DNA of 14,378 nucleotides from assembly GCA_023144715.1 (NCBI GenBank), contig JAGLFC010000029.1, positions 1-14,378 on the forward strand, read 5' to 3'. The first letter of the stretch is position 1. Each line of letters begins with the position of its first letter. This DNA comes from Gammaproteobacteria bacterium (lineage in GTDB: Bacteria; Pseudomonadota; Gammaproteobacteria; GRL18). A program made the position numbers and the translations under genes. Positions 1 to 6,846 of the stretch are shown piece by piece. Under the pieces are notes generated by a model. The model was not told the DNA's origin. It made no database searches and worked only from the letters and a program-made list of their open reading frames with translations.

Positions 1-839
1 GCTTCATTAGAAAAAATACCCCGTGCTACGCCTAATTGCACGGCTAACATAATTGTTGATCCGACGAAGCCTCCCGTGGCGGCTACAGGATTAAACGCAC
101 TATTAATAATAAGGCTAAACGCATCAGGAATTTGTGAAAAATGTGCTCCTAATACAACTAAGCCAGCGGTAACATACGTAATCGCCATAAAAGGGACAAG
201 TTTACCTGCCACTAATGCAATTCGTTTGATACCACCTAATACCACCGCTGCTGTTAATAATAGCAATACAATAGCCGTTAACCATGTGGGTATATTAAAT
301 TGTGTTTCTAAAGCATTGGCAACAGAATTAGCTTGTACTGTATTACCAATACCAAATGAAGCTAACACACCAAAAAGTGCAAATAAAAAGGCTAACCACA
401 ACCATTTTTTACCCAGACCATTTTTAATATAATACATGGGGCCACCTAAATAACGCCCTTCTTCATCCACTTCTCTATAATGTACGGCACACACTGCTTC
501 AGCATATTTTGTTGCCATACCAATGAATGCTGTAATCCACATCCAAAATAATGCACCTGGTCCACCAATAAAAATAGCCGTGGCAACTCCTGTGATATTA
601 CCTGTACCAATGGTGGCTGAAAGAGAAGTCATTAAGGCATTAAAGGGAGAAATTTCTCCTTTATCCTTATTATCATCCCGTCCTGCCCAAAGCATTTTAA
701 AGCCTTTAAATAAGTTTAAGATGGGCATAAATTTTAAACCTATCATTAAAAATAGACCTGTGCCAAAAATCATAATGAGCATTGGTTTGCCCCAAACAAT
801 ACTATTAAGCTCATTGAGAAATGTTGTAATCCACTGCAT
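1..839 (-). CDS. AGCS-family sodium:alanine/glycine symporter, N-terminal part
   Basis: This is the first 279 residues of a secondary transporter of the inner membrane; the C-terminus lies beyond the left edge of the window. AGCS proteins import alanine or glycine with sodium. What I see: an N-terminal MQWITTFLNELNS leading into a hydrophobic segment, a GEISPFNALMTSLSATIGTG stretch near residue 70 (the family's characteristic PF-A-T-LAAT-GTGN motif), then NITGVATAIFIGGPGALFWM and several further hydrophobic segments ending in GIFSNE at the edge. The ATG at 837-839 was chosen because AGAAGGA lies about 8 bases upstream and a TATAAT box lies at 869-874. The gene is divergent from nadC, with 81 bases between the start codons. 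Family assignment is secure; the substrate (alanine, glycine or another small amino acid) cannot be read from the sequence. Confidence 0.93.
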   Translation of the reverse strand, partial: MQWITTFLNELNSIVWGKPMLIMIFGTGLFLMIGLKFMPILNLFKGFKMLWAGRDDNKDKGEISPFNALMTSLSATIGTGNITGVATAIFIGGPGALFWMWITAFIGMATKYAEAVCAVHYREVDEEGRYLGGPMYYIKNGLGKKWLWLAFLFALFGVLASFGIGNTVQANSVANALETQFNIPTWLTAIVLLLLTAAVVLGGIKRIALVAGKLVPFMAITYVTAGLVVLGAHFSQIPDAFSLIINSAFNPVAATGGFVGSTIMLAVQLGVARGIFSNE

Positions 840-861
840 TATGTATTCCTTCTGTTATTTT

Positions 862-890
862 TTGAAATATTATACCGAATAAGTTAGAGT
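862..890 (+). promoter_or_regulatory. Candidate sigma-70 promoter of nadC
   Basis: The plus strand shows TTGAAA at 862-867 and TAGAGT at 885-890 with a 17-base spacer. That is 5 of 6 and 4 of 6 matches to the sigma-70 consensus. Transcription would begin near 897, giving nadC a leader of about 25 bases. The candidate overlaps the possible -10 box of the divergent transporter gene, so the two promoters may compete. Confidence 0.35.
869..874 (-). promoter_or_regulatory. Possible -10 box of the AGCS transporter gene
   Basis: The minus strand carries a perfect TATAAT about 30 bases upstream of the transporter start codon. No convincing -35 box lies at the right distance, so this is a -10 match in AT-rich DNA and no more. 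Confidence 0.3.
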
Positions 891-920
891 AATCCTCCTT
901 TTATAACAAAAGTAATTATT

Positions 921-1799
921 ATGCCTCCTTATTCAATTATTAAACATCAGGTTTCTTATGCACTGGCAGAAGATATTGGATCAGGTGATGTCACTGCTTC
1001 ACTGATCCCTAAAGAGAATCAAATTACGGCTCATTTAATTTGCCGTGAATCTGCTATACTTTGTGGTCAAGAATGGTTTAATGAAGTGTTTCAGCAATTA
1101 ACTCACTCACAAGATAGTATCCAGATTCACTGGCATTTTAATGATGGTGATACGATTGAAACCGATCAATGTGTATGCACTTTACTAGGCAATGCACGCA
1201 GTATTCTCACTGGTGAGCGTACTGCTATGAATTTTTTACAAACATTATCAGGTACTGCCACCACAACCGCTCAATATGTTAAATATCTTGCTAATAGTGC
1301 TATTAAGTTACTGGATACCAGAAAGACACTTCCAGGTTTAAGAGAGGCACAAAAATATGCGGTACGCTGTGGGGGCGGTTATAATCATAGACAAGGCTTA
1401 TTTGATGGTATTTTAATTAAAGAAAATCATATTATGGCCGTTGGATCGATTACTCGTGCCATTGAAAATGCACGTCATAATAGCCCTCATACTTTAAAAA
1501 TAGAAGTCGAAATAGAAACATTAGCAGAGCTTGAAGAAGCATTAACAGCCAAAGCGGATATTTTACTATTAGATAATATGAGCAATGAGATGCTCATAAA
1601 AGCAGTACAATTCAATCAAAATTCACCCCATCAGGCAAAATTAGAAGTGTCGGGAAATATCACAGAACAACGCTTATCTGATCTTGCTCATATCGGTATT
1701 GATTATATTTCAACAGGTGCTATTACTAAACATGTTAAAGCGACGGACTTTTCTTTACGTTTTAGCTCTACAAAAACAAACATTAAATCGCCATACTGA
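921..1799 (+). CDS. nadC: Nicotinate-nucleotide pyrophosphorylase (quinolinate phosphoribosyltransferase)
   Basis: NadC converts quinolinate and PRPP to nicotinate mononucleotide, CO2 and pyrophosphate, the last step specific to de novo NAD synthesis; it is a cytoplasmic dimer. At 292 residues it is full length. Visible landmarks are EDIGSGDVTA (17-26), ILTGERTAMNFLQTLSGTAT (95-114), LDTRKTLPGLR (131-141) followed by KYAVRCGGGYNHRQGLFDGI (145-164) with the Arg, His and Lys residues that bind the substrates, IEVEIE (194-199), LLLDNMS (215-221), and LEVSGNI and STGAIT near the C-terminus. The ATG start fits the family N-terminus, but no Shine-Dalgarno sequence precedes it; an AAGGAGG in the gap lies on the other strand. 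No nadA or nadB is adjacent. Its last 17 bases overlap the 3' end of the convergent oxidase gene. Confidence 0.97.
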   Translation: MPPYSIIKHQVSYALAEDIGSGDVTASLIPKENQITAHLICRESAILCGQEWFNEVFQQLTHSQDSIQIHWHFNDGDTIETDQCVCTLLGNARSILTGERTAMNFLQTLSGTATTTAQYVKYLANSAIKLLDTRKTLPGLREAQKYAVRCGGGYNHRQGLFDGILIKENHIMAVGSITRAIENARHNSPHTLKIEVEIETLAELEEALTAKADILLLDNMSNEMLIKAVQFNQNSPHQAKLEVSGNITEQRLSDLAHIGIDYISTGAITKHVKATDFSLRFSSTKTNIKSPY

Positions 1800-2928
1800 G
1801 ATCAATTTCTTGGGTATCATCAACTAAACGTTGTTCATTGAGATAATAGGGTTCTGGATCAATAATTGGCTCTTGTCCTAATAATTGATTCACTAATAAT
1901 TGGCAAGAAGCCAAACCAATGACAACCCCATTACGAAAATGCCCTGCATTAATGTAAAGGTTCTTTAATTGAGGGTGCTCACCAATATAAGGTACACCAT
2001 CAATTGATCCGGGGCGTAAACCTGCCCACTGTTTTTCGACAGGATAATGGCGTAATTCAGGAATAATACGATACGCTTCTTGTTTTAATTCTTCTAGCAC
2101 CGTGTCACTCGTGGTTTTATCAAATTCACTGAACTCCAGTGTACTGCCTAACACGACTCGCCCATCTTTGCGAGGAATGACATAACGTCCTTTGCTTAAT
2201 ACAATACGACTCACAACATCGGGCTTGGCTTTAAACACAATCATTTGACCTTTTACAGGGGCTATTTTAGGTGTTTTTAAGCACTGTTCTAATAAACGTG
2301 CACTCCATGCTCCGCCTGCAAGTACCACTTGATCGGCATAAAATGAACCTTTATTGGTTAATACACCTTTGAGTTGATCACCTTCACTTAAAAAAGAAAG
2401 TGCCTGAGTCTGTTGTTCTATAGTCACGCCTAATTTGAGTAGATCTTCTCGCAAAGCACGCACTAATCGTGGATTTCTAATTTGTGCAATGGAGTCAGTG
2501 AACCAACCTGTTTTATTCTCTGAAAAAGTAGAAAAATCAAGTCCTGACTCAATTTCTTTTAGCCTATCACCAGAAACAGATTCAAAGGGACGATGGTGTT
2601 TTTTATGCCAAAGTGTGGCGTGTTCTAATTCATCTTCTATATCTAAATATAATAAACCACTTTGAATATACTCAGGATCAATGCCAGACGTTTGATAAAT
2701 TTGTTCTAATAATTCAGCATAATGGCTTTGTCCCCATTGTGCTAAACGAGTCACAGGATCACTATAACGCCAAGGATAAAGTGGTGAAATAATCCCCCCG
2801 CCTGCCCATGATGATTCTTTACCTGCATAACCCTGTTCTATAATCGTAACAGAAACCCCTGCTTTGACCAATAATCGTGCCGTGAGCATACCAATAATGC
2901 CCGCACCAATGATAATCATCTTATTCAT
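1783..2928 (-). CDS. thiO: FAD-dependent amino-acid oxidase, glycine oxidase ThiO-like
   Basis: This is a flavoprotein of the D-amino-acid oxidase/ThiO family. ThiO oxidises glycine to the imine used in making the thiazole of thiamine. From the ATG at 2926-2928 the protein is 381 residues. The N-terminus has the FAD-binding dinucleotide motif GAGIIG (8-13) with the acidic residue in IIEQG that ends the second strand, then SWAGGGIISPLYPWRY (40-55). The C-terminus has AGLRPGSIDGVPYIG and LYINAGHFRNGVVIGLAS, typical of the ThiO-like branch. An upstream in-frame ATG at 2949 lies deeper inside the GTPase gene, and another at 2919 is possible. I prefer 2928, which overlaps the GTPase stop by 8 bases and suggests translational coupling. 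No thiG, thiS or other thiamine gene is nearby, so the substrate could be another amino acid. Confidence 0.85.
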   Translation of the reverse strand: MNKMIIIGAGIIGMLTARLLVKAGVSVTIIEQGYAGKESSWAGGGIISPLYPWRYSDPVTRLAQWGQSHYAELLEQIYQTSGIDPEYIQSGLLYLDIEDELEHATLWHKKHHRPFESVSGDRLKEIESGLDFSTFSENKTGWFTDSIAQIRNPRLVRALREDLLKLGVTIEQQTQALSFLSEGDQLKGVLTNKGSFYADQVVLAGGAWSARLLEQCLKTPKIAPVKGQMIVFKAKPDVVSRIVLSKGRYVIPRKDGRVVLGSTLEFSEFDKTTSDTVLEELKQEAYRIIPELRHYPVEKQWAGLRPGSIDGVPYIGEHPQLKNLYINAGHFRNGVVIGLASCQLLVNQLLGQEPIIDPEPYYLNEQRLVDDTQEIDLSMAI

Positions 2929-3466
2929 CTTGTTGTAAACCCGGATCAAGCGTAAATAAGAGTGATTGTACCAACATCATTACATCATCATGTTCTCGTG
3001 CATCCACTTCAAAAATAGCAGGAAATATATCAAACTCTCTTGCTTTTTTATAGTATATTTCTAAATCTTGATTAGAAGCATTGACCAGACGATTAACGCC
3101 AATCACAACGGCTGTTTCCTTAATAAAATCTTGAAAAGCATCAAGAAAAGTATGTAAATCCGCAATAGGATCAGGATCATCATCATCTAATAATATCACA
3201 AGTCCTAGCCCGCCTTCACAAAGAAGCTTCCACATAAAGCGAAAACGTTCTTGACCCGGTGTACCGTATAGATGAATCGTCTCATTATTATCCAGAGACA
3301 TTTTACCATAATCCATTGCAACCGTTGTTAAATCCTTTTTATCTTTTACTTCATCCGTTGCCGATTCTTCTGTCGCAATAGGTGTTATATCACTAATGCT
3401 GGCTATGGCTGTTGTTTTACCTGCGCCTACAGGACCGGTAAAAATAATTTTATGCTGACCTATCAT
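2921..3466 (-). CDS. Small Ras-like GTPase (COG2229/MglA-like), Roadblock-associated
   Basis: This 181-residue single-domain protein looks like a cytoplasmic GTP switch. It resembles the small GTPases found with Roadblock proteins in bacteria (MglA of Myxococcus, CvnD of Streptomyces). Motifs in order: P-loop GPVGAGKTT (11-19), TTVAMDYG (47-54) holding the switch I threonine, GTPGQERFRFMW (68-79) as G3/switch II, GVNRLVNA (123-130) at the G4 position and VDAR (154-157) at G5. G3 lacks the usual Asp and has Gly, as I recall for COG2229 members. G4 reads NRLV rather than NKxD, so the Asp that selects guanine is missing. It follows the pseudo-receiver gene by 10 bases, with an AGG-type ribosome binding site overlapping that gene's TAG stop. 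Two Roadblock genes lie upstream in the cluster. Nucleotide specificity and any effector are unproven. Confidence 0.9.
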   Translation of the reverse strand: MIGQHKIIFTGPVGAGKTTAIASISDITPIATEESATDEVKDKKDLTTVAMDYGKMSLDNNETIHLYGTPGQERFRFMWKLLCEGGLGLVILLDDDDPDPIADLHTFLDAFQDFIKETAVVIGVNRLVNASNQDLEIYYKKAREFDIFPAIFEVDAREHDDVMMLVQSLLFTLDPGLQQDE

Positions 3467-3476
3467 CTTTTTATAC

Positions 3477-4667
3477 CTATGTTGTTCCTGTCAAACGCCT
3501 TAAAATTGCACCAAATAAACCACGTTTTTTATTGTTAATGACTGCTTTTTGAAGTTCTTCACTTTTACTTTTTTCTTCACTATCTATGTCAATTAAACCA
3601 ATAAAAGAAGCGGCTGTATAAAAAGCATAGACATCTTTAGCATCAATATCTAAGATTGTAATAATTTCATTCAGTGTATAGGGAGTATTATTCCATAATG
3701 AAGCAATACGCATTGCCTCAGGTGTTTTATCCAGTCGAGTAAGATTAGGCCAAACATGTAAGCTAAATTTCTGATTAATAGAAGTATTTTTGGGTAAGCG
3801 CCCTCTTGAAGTTTGTAAGGCTAAACGCCATAAAAAAGCATCATAAGTCATTATTAAATGCCCTTCTACTGTATCTTCTAATACTTGTTCAGTCAGATTA
3901 ATATTATCATCAATGGTCAGTGCACACATTTTATTATTATCAAAACTTTCAAATTTCATATAAGAAATACTTCTAAATTGACTGCGCGTCAAATTAGTAC
4001 TTACAAGTTTTTTATCGGGATATAAAACGACAGAATACTTATTAACCACATTCACTTTTATACAACTATGAGGTTCATATTTATCATTCATAATTTTATG
4101 AAAACAAGACACTAAATGTTTTTTTGCATTAAAGTAAATGATTGTATCAGCTTGATCCTCACCCTTTAGCCTTGTAATAACAGGTTCAGATGATTGTTTA
4201 CTAATTCTGCTATTAAGTATCTTAGCAGAACTGGCTGTTTTTGCTTGAGAAGCTTTATTGAGCTGTTCACTAGAAACAGACTTTAAATTATTATCATCGA
4301 TCAATAATTCTGTCACTGCCTTTAAAAAATTGTCTCTTTTTAAAGGTTTTTCAATAAAATACACATTATCTTGAATGGTCATATCGGGTAAAGAATCAAC
4401 GAGTGCAACAATTGGCAAACTGGTATATTTTTTTTGATATAAACTCAGCAAATCAGTGGTATTCACATTGCCACTATTAATATTAATTAAGGCCACCATT
4501 GCTTCATCAGAAGAGACAAAACGAAAGCGATCCTTAAAAATAATTTTAAACATGGTTGCCAGTCGCTGTACCATTTTATCGTTCATCGCAAAATAACAGA
4601 CTTTAACCACGCTAGGAAGTGTTGAATTTCCTTTATTTTGTTGTGTATTCATGACTATTAAACTCAT
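3477..4667 (-). CDS. Pseudo-receiver protein with winged-helix-like C-terminus
   Basis: I do not recognise this 396-residue protein as a named family. Residues about 20-123 look like a response-regulator receiver: alternating strands and helices ending in VYFIEKPLKRDNFLKAVTEL (102-121), where the EKPL resembles the conserved KP after strand 5. The acceptor Asp expected after strand 3 is not seen (LININSG at 60-66), so phosphorylation by a histidine kinase is unlikely. A polar linker follows (about 124-165), then a middle domain of unknown fold. Residues about 315-362 (AMRIASLWNNTPYTLNEIIT then VYAFYTAASFIGLID) resemble the small winged-helix domains at the ends of bacterial regulators. The tail KKRGLFGAILRRLTGTT is basic and amphipathic. 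The start is the ATG at 4667; M6 at 4652 is an alternative. Its place between the globin fusion and the GTPase suggests an adaptor or output role. Confidence 0.75.
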   Translation of the reverse strand: MSLIVMNTQQNKGNSTLPSVVKVCYFAMNDKMVQRLATMFKIIFKDRFRFVSSDEAMVALININSGNVNTTDLLSLYQKKYTSLPIVALVDSLPDMTIQDNVYFIEKPLKRDNFLKAVTELLIDDNNLKSVSSEQLNKASQAKTASSAKILNSRISKQSSEPVITRLKGEDQADTIIYFNAKKHLVSCFHKIMNDKYEPHSCIKVNVVNKYSVVLYPDKKLVSTNLTRSQFRSISYMKFESFDNNKMCALTIDDNINLTEQVLEDTVEGHLIMTYDAFLWRLALQTSRGRLPKNTSINQKFSLHVWPNLTRLDKTPEAMRIASLWNNTPYTLNEIITILDIDAKDVYAFYTAASFIGLIDIDSEEKSKSEELQKAVINNKKRGLFGAILRRLTGTT

Positions 4668-4705
4668 TCTTTCATCTTAAAAAATATAATATTTAAACGT
4701 TTTAA

Positions 4706-6232
4706 TTAGGAATGCATACAGTGTTTACAATAAATTTTTCCTAAACGTGTATGGTAACGTACCACATCACCAATATTAACTTCTGCTTGGCAATTATCAC
4801 ATAAAGTGGTGGCATCCATCGTCAATTCTTCAAACCCTTCTGGGGGCATTTCTTTGCCAAACTTTATTAAATTCCATGGTTTATCCTTCACCATTTCAGC
4901 ACGGTATTCATCCTCCATAGCAAACCAACGTTTTATAAACTTTTCTGGCAGACCGTGTGCTCGCTGACATTCTGCCATAATTGTTTGACGATAATCAAAC
5001 ATTTCATTGGTAATCACCATCCAATGATGTGCATTACGAGGTCGGTCACCAAAAAAGACATTTTCTCCTGTAAACACTTGATACGTAAAACTGTATTGTT
5101 TTTCAATTGAACGTTGTTTGGTCGTACCTTCAAAAAAACTGGATAATTGAGGATCGTCATAAATCCTATCATAAAAATCATGAAGAATTTTATTTAATAG
5201 CACTCCCTCTCCTAAGGCTGCCCACATTTCCAAATCAGGTTCAGGATAATATCGACGATCTGTTTTTTCATAATCAACGACCCAAAAAGGATCGGCGTTA
5301 ATGTGTTTTGGATCAGCACCTCGTTTAATGGCATCTATTTGAGTATTTTTAACCATATCAGGCTGACCACAGAGAAAAATAGTCCAATCGGTTAAATCAG
5401 AATGTTCTGCCAACGCAATGTCATTGGCTCTTCCTTTTACGGAATCACTACTTTGTTCGGCACCACTCACACAGGCAGTATAATGAAAATGAGGATGCTG
5501 TGTTTCAAGTGCTCGTAACTTTTTATCTAAAAAAAGTCCTTCTGACTCACGTGAACCATGATACAGATAAATAGGCTTATCATGTCCACTGAGTAAGGCT
5601 TCTCTGGCAATGCCATATAAGGGTGAAATACCTGTGCCTGTGCCAATGAGTAAAAGTGGTTGCGGTTGATGACTATAAATACAATCGCCATTGGCTCCTT
5701 GTATTTCAATGTCATCATTTTCAGATAAAGTATCACACATCCATTGACTAAATACGCCACCTGATACTTTTTTAACATAAATTTCTAAATAATAATCGTC
5801 TGTGGGTACACTGCTTAATGAATAACTTCTTGTTTCACCATTTTTGTTGTGAATATTAATAAACTGTCCTGAATGATAGTCCATTGTTTTAGCAGGTTCT
5901 ATAAGAAAACGACAAACATCAGATGCCACCCATTCTTTTTTGGCGATCAGAGCGGTGGTCAATAGATCTGTATTTAACGGATCACTCACTTCCATATCTT
6001 CACAAGGAATACAGGTACATGCCTTAAAATAATTTTTTTGAATTAAATTATCTTTCAGCCCTTTTGATGCAATTTCTGGTACTTTACCTGATACAGAACG
6101 CATCAAACAGGACTGACAAATACCATTTTTACATGAAAAAGGAATATCAATACCATTTCTCAAAAACATGTCTAATATGGATTCATCCGCTTTGCAGGAA
6201 TAAGAATGAGTGTTGTACTTTATATGATTCAT
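4706..6232 (-). CDS. Ferredoxin-reductase-truncated globin-zinc ribbon fusion protein
   Basis: This 508-residue cytoplasmic protein has four parts. Residues 1-85 are a plant-type 2Fe-2S ferredoxin with Cys34, Cys39, Cys42 and Cys72 as likely cluster ligands (CKNGICQSC, then ACTC). Residues about 90-316 are an FAD/NAD(P)H reductase: RSYSLSS (135-141) binds flavin, GTGTGISPL (197-205) and CGQPDMV (288-294) bind the nicotinamide nucleotide. Residues about 335-450 resemble a truncated globin: DFYDRIYDDPQLSSFF places Tyr354 at B10, and RNAHHWMVI places His402 as probable proximal haem ligand. Residues 478-505 form a zinc ribbon (CDNC...CKHC). Electrons could pass from NAD(P)H through FAD or the cluster to haem, as in flavohaemoglobin but with the reductase first. 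Likely roles are nitric oxide detoxification or O2/NO/redox sensing; the regulatory neighbours favour sensing. The ribosome binding site is weak. Confidence 0.85.
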   Translation of the reverse strand: MNHIKYNTHSYSCKADESILDMFLRNGIDIPFSCKNGICQSCLMRSVSGKVPEIASKGLKDNLIQKNYFKACTCIPCEDMEVSDPLNTDLLTTALIAKKEWVASDVCRFLIEPAKTMDYHSGQFINIHNKNGETRSYSLSSVPTDDYYLEIYVKKVSGGVFSQWMCDTLSENDDIEIQGANGDCIYSHQPQPLLLIGTGTGISPLYGIAREALLSGHDKPIYLYHGSRESEGLFLDKKLRALETQHPHFHYTACVSGAEQSSDSVKGRANDIALAEHSDLTDWTIFLCGQPDMVKNTQIDAIKRGADPKHINADPFWVVDYEKTDRRYYPEPDLEMWAALGEGVLLNKILHDFYDRIYDDPQLSSFFEGTTKQRSIEKQYSFTYQVFTGENVFFGDRPRNAHHWMVITNEMFDYRQTIMAECQRAHGLPEKFIKRWFAMEDEYRAEMVKDKPWNLIKFGKEMPPEGFEELTMDATTLCDNCQAEVNIGDVVRYHTRLGKIYCKHCMHS

Positions 6233-6254
6233 TAATTAAAATTTCTTTTTAAAC

Positions 6255-6263
6255 ATTATTACA
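6255..6263 (-). promoter_or_regulatory. Possible extended -10 promoter of the globin fusion gene
   Basis: Just downstream of the hairpin terminator the minus strand reads TGT followed by AATAAT, an extended -10 with 5 of 6 core matches, 22 bases upstream of the fusion gene's ATG. No good -35 is present. If real, it gives the globin-pseudo-receiver-GTPase-oxidase block its own transcript. Confidence 0.25.
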
Positions 6264-6271
6264 CAGTGCTG

Positions 6272-6317
6272 AAAAAAATACCTGCGATGACTTATGAGGT
6301 CATTCAATGCAGGTATT
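6272..6317 (-). terminator. Rho-independent terminator after the second Roadblock gene
   Basis: Read on the minus strand, a 9-base stem (AATACCTGC at 6309-6317 with its complement at 6277-6285) continues through an internal loop into an inner 5-base stem (6299-6303 with 6287-6291), closed by a 7-base loop. A run of T follows directly over 6272-6277. It lies 31 bases past the stop codon of the Roadblock-like gene. This is the clearest terminator in the window and splits the signalling cluster into at least two transcripts, unless readthrough is regulated. Confidence 0.85.
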
Positions 6318-6348
6318 ATTAGAAAACATTTAGAACAATAGTAATATA

Positions 6349-6753
6349 TTAAACACTGGCTTCTAACTTAGGAACTGCCATACGAGCCTTGGTTAATACC
6401 ATGCCTAAGTTGGCTGACTTTCGACACACAAAGGTCATTACGTGATCAGTATAGGTAGTAGAACGGACGAAAATATGAATTAAATTTTCACTATTGATAA
6501 TAAATTCATTAAAGTAATGCATATCATTATCACTAATGCCTCGTGATTTTTTAAATAAATTTTCAATTAAGTCAACATTTGTTCCTTGGAATAAATCTGA
6601 GGTGGCTGCTGCTAGAATTTCCATGACTTCAGCAGGATGTGAATCAACTGTTTTAACACCTAATAACATACCGCTTGCTAAATCGGTATAACCTGCGGCC
6701 ACACATTCTGGAATACTCGCAACCGCTTCTTGTAACGTATCATCTAATGACAT
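6349..6753 (-). CDS. Roadblock/LC7-like small protein, second copy
   Basis: This is a 134-residue soluble protein with no signal peptide or membrane segment. SIPECVAAGYTDLASGMLLG (13-32) looks like the first helix and central strand of a Roadblock/LC7 fold, and LIHIFVRS with VMTFVCRKSANLGMVLTKAR like its later strands and last helix. Roadblock proteins are dimers that bind small GTPases and act as GAPs or scaffolds, as MglB does for MglA. The match here is weaker than for the copy at 8170-8553 and rests on fold pattern. It has the best translation signal of the cluster (AGGAGAG at 6760-6766, 7 bases from the ATG), a candidate promoter of its own and its own terminator, so it may be made in greater amount than its neighbours. 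The GTPase at 2921-3466 is a plausible partner. Confidence 0.7.
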   Translation of the reverse strand: MSLDDTLQEAVASIPECVAAGYTDLASGMLLGVKTVDSHPAEVMEILAAATSDLFQGTNVDLIENLFKKSRGISDNDMHYFNEFIINSENLIHIFVRSTTYTDHVMTFVCRKSANLGMVLTKARMAVPKLEASV

Positions 6754-6759
6754 AAATGT

Positions 6760-6766
6760 CTCTCCT
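6760..6766 (-). promoter_or_regulatory. Strong ribosome binding site of the second Roadblock gene
   Basis: The minus strand reads AGGAGAG seven bases before the ATG, close to the full anti-16S match. It stands out because most genes in the cluster have weak sites. Confidence 0.75.
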
Positions 6767-6815
6767 ATAATCTTTCTGATTTTAAATGCTCAGGATGAGC
6801 CTTGTTCTAACTCTA

Positions 6816-6843
6816 ATTATGGTGAATATTTTGTATTTTACAA
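6816..6843 (-). promoter_or_regulatory. Candidate promoter of the second Roadblock gene
   Basis: In the 93-base gap after the ABC-phosphatase gene the minus strand has TTGTAA (6838-6843) and CATAAT (6816-6821) separated by 16 bases, matching sigma-70 boxes at 4 of 6 and 5 of 6. The leader would also hold a small hairpin, GCTCA-TCC-TGAGC (6788-6800), of unknown purpose that lacks a proper T run. Confidence 0.35.
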
Positions 6844-6846
6844 GCA

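Noticed and set aside
76..882. Two plus-strand open frames (76-432 and 523-882) at the left edge.
   Set aside because: They lie opposite a clear AGCS transporter reading frame on the minus strand whose family motif is unmistakable, and their own translations show no recognisable domain.
4652..4667. The pseudo-receiver and MiaA both have a MNTQQ N-terminus, considered as a shared duplicated start region.
   Set aside because: The match is five codons plus a few bases upstream and stops there; chance is enough to explain it.
6788..6800. Small hairpin GCTCA-GGA-TGAGC upstream of the second Roadblock gene, considered as a terminator of the ABC-phosphatase gene.
   Set aside because: The stem is five bases with a three-base loop and no T run follows on the minus strand, so termination is unlikely.
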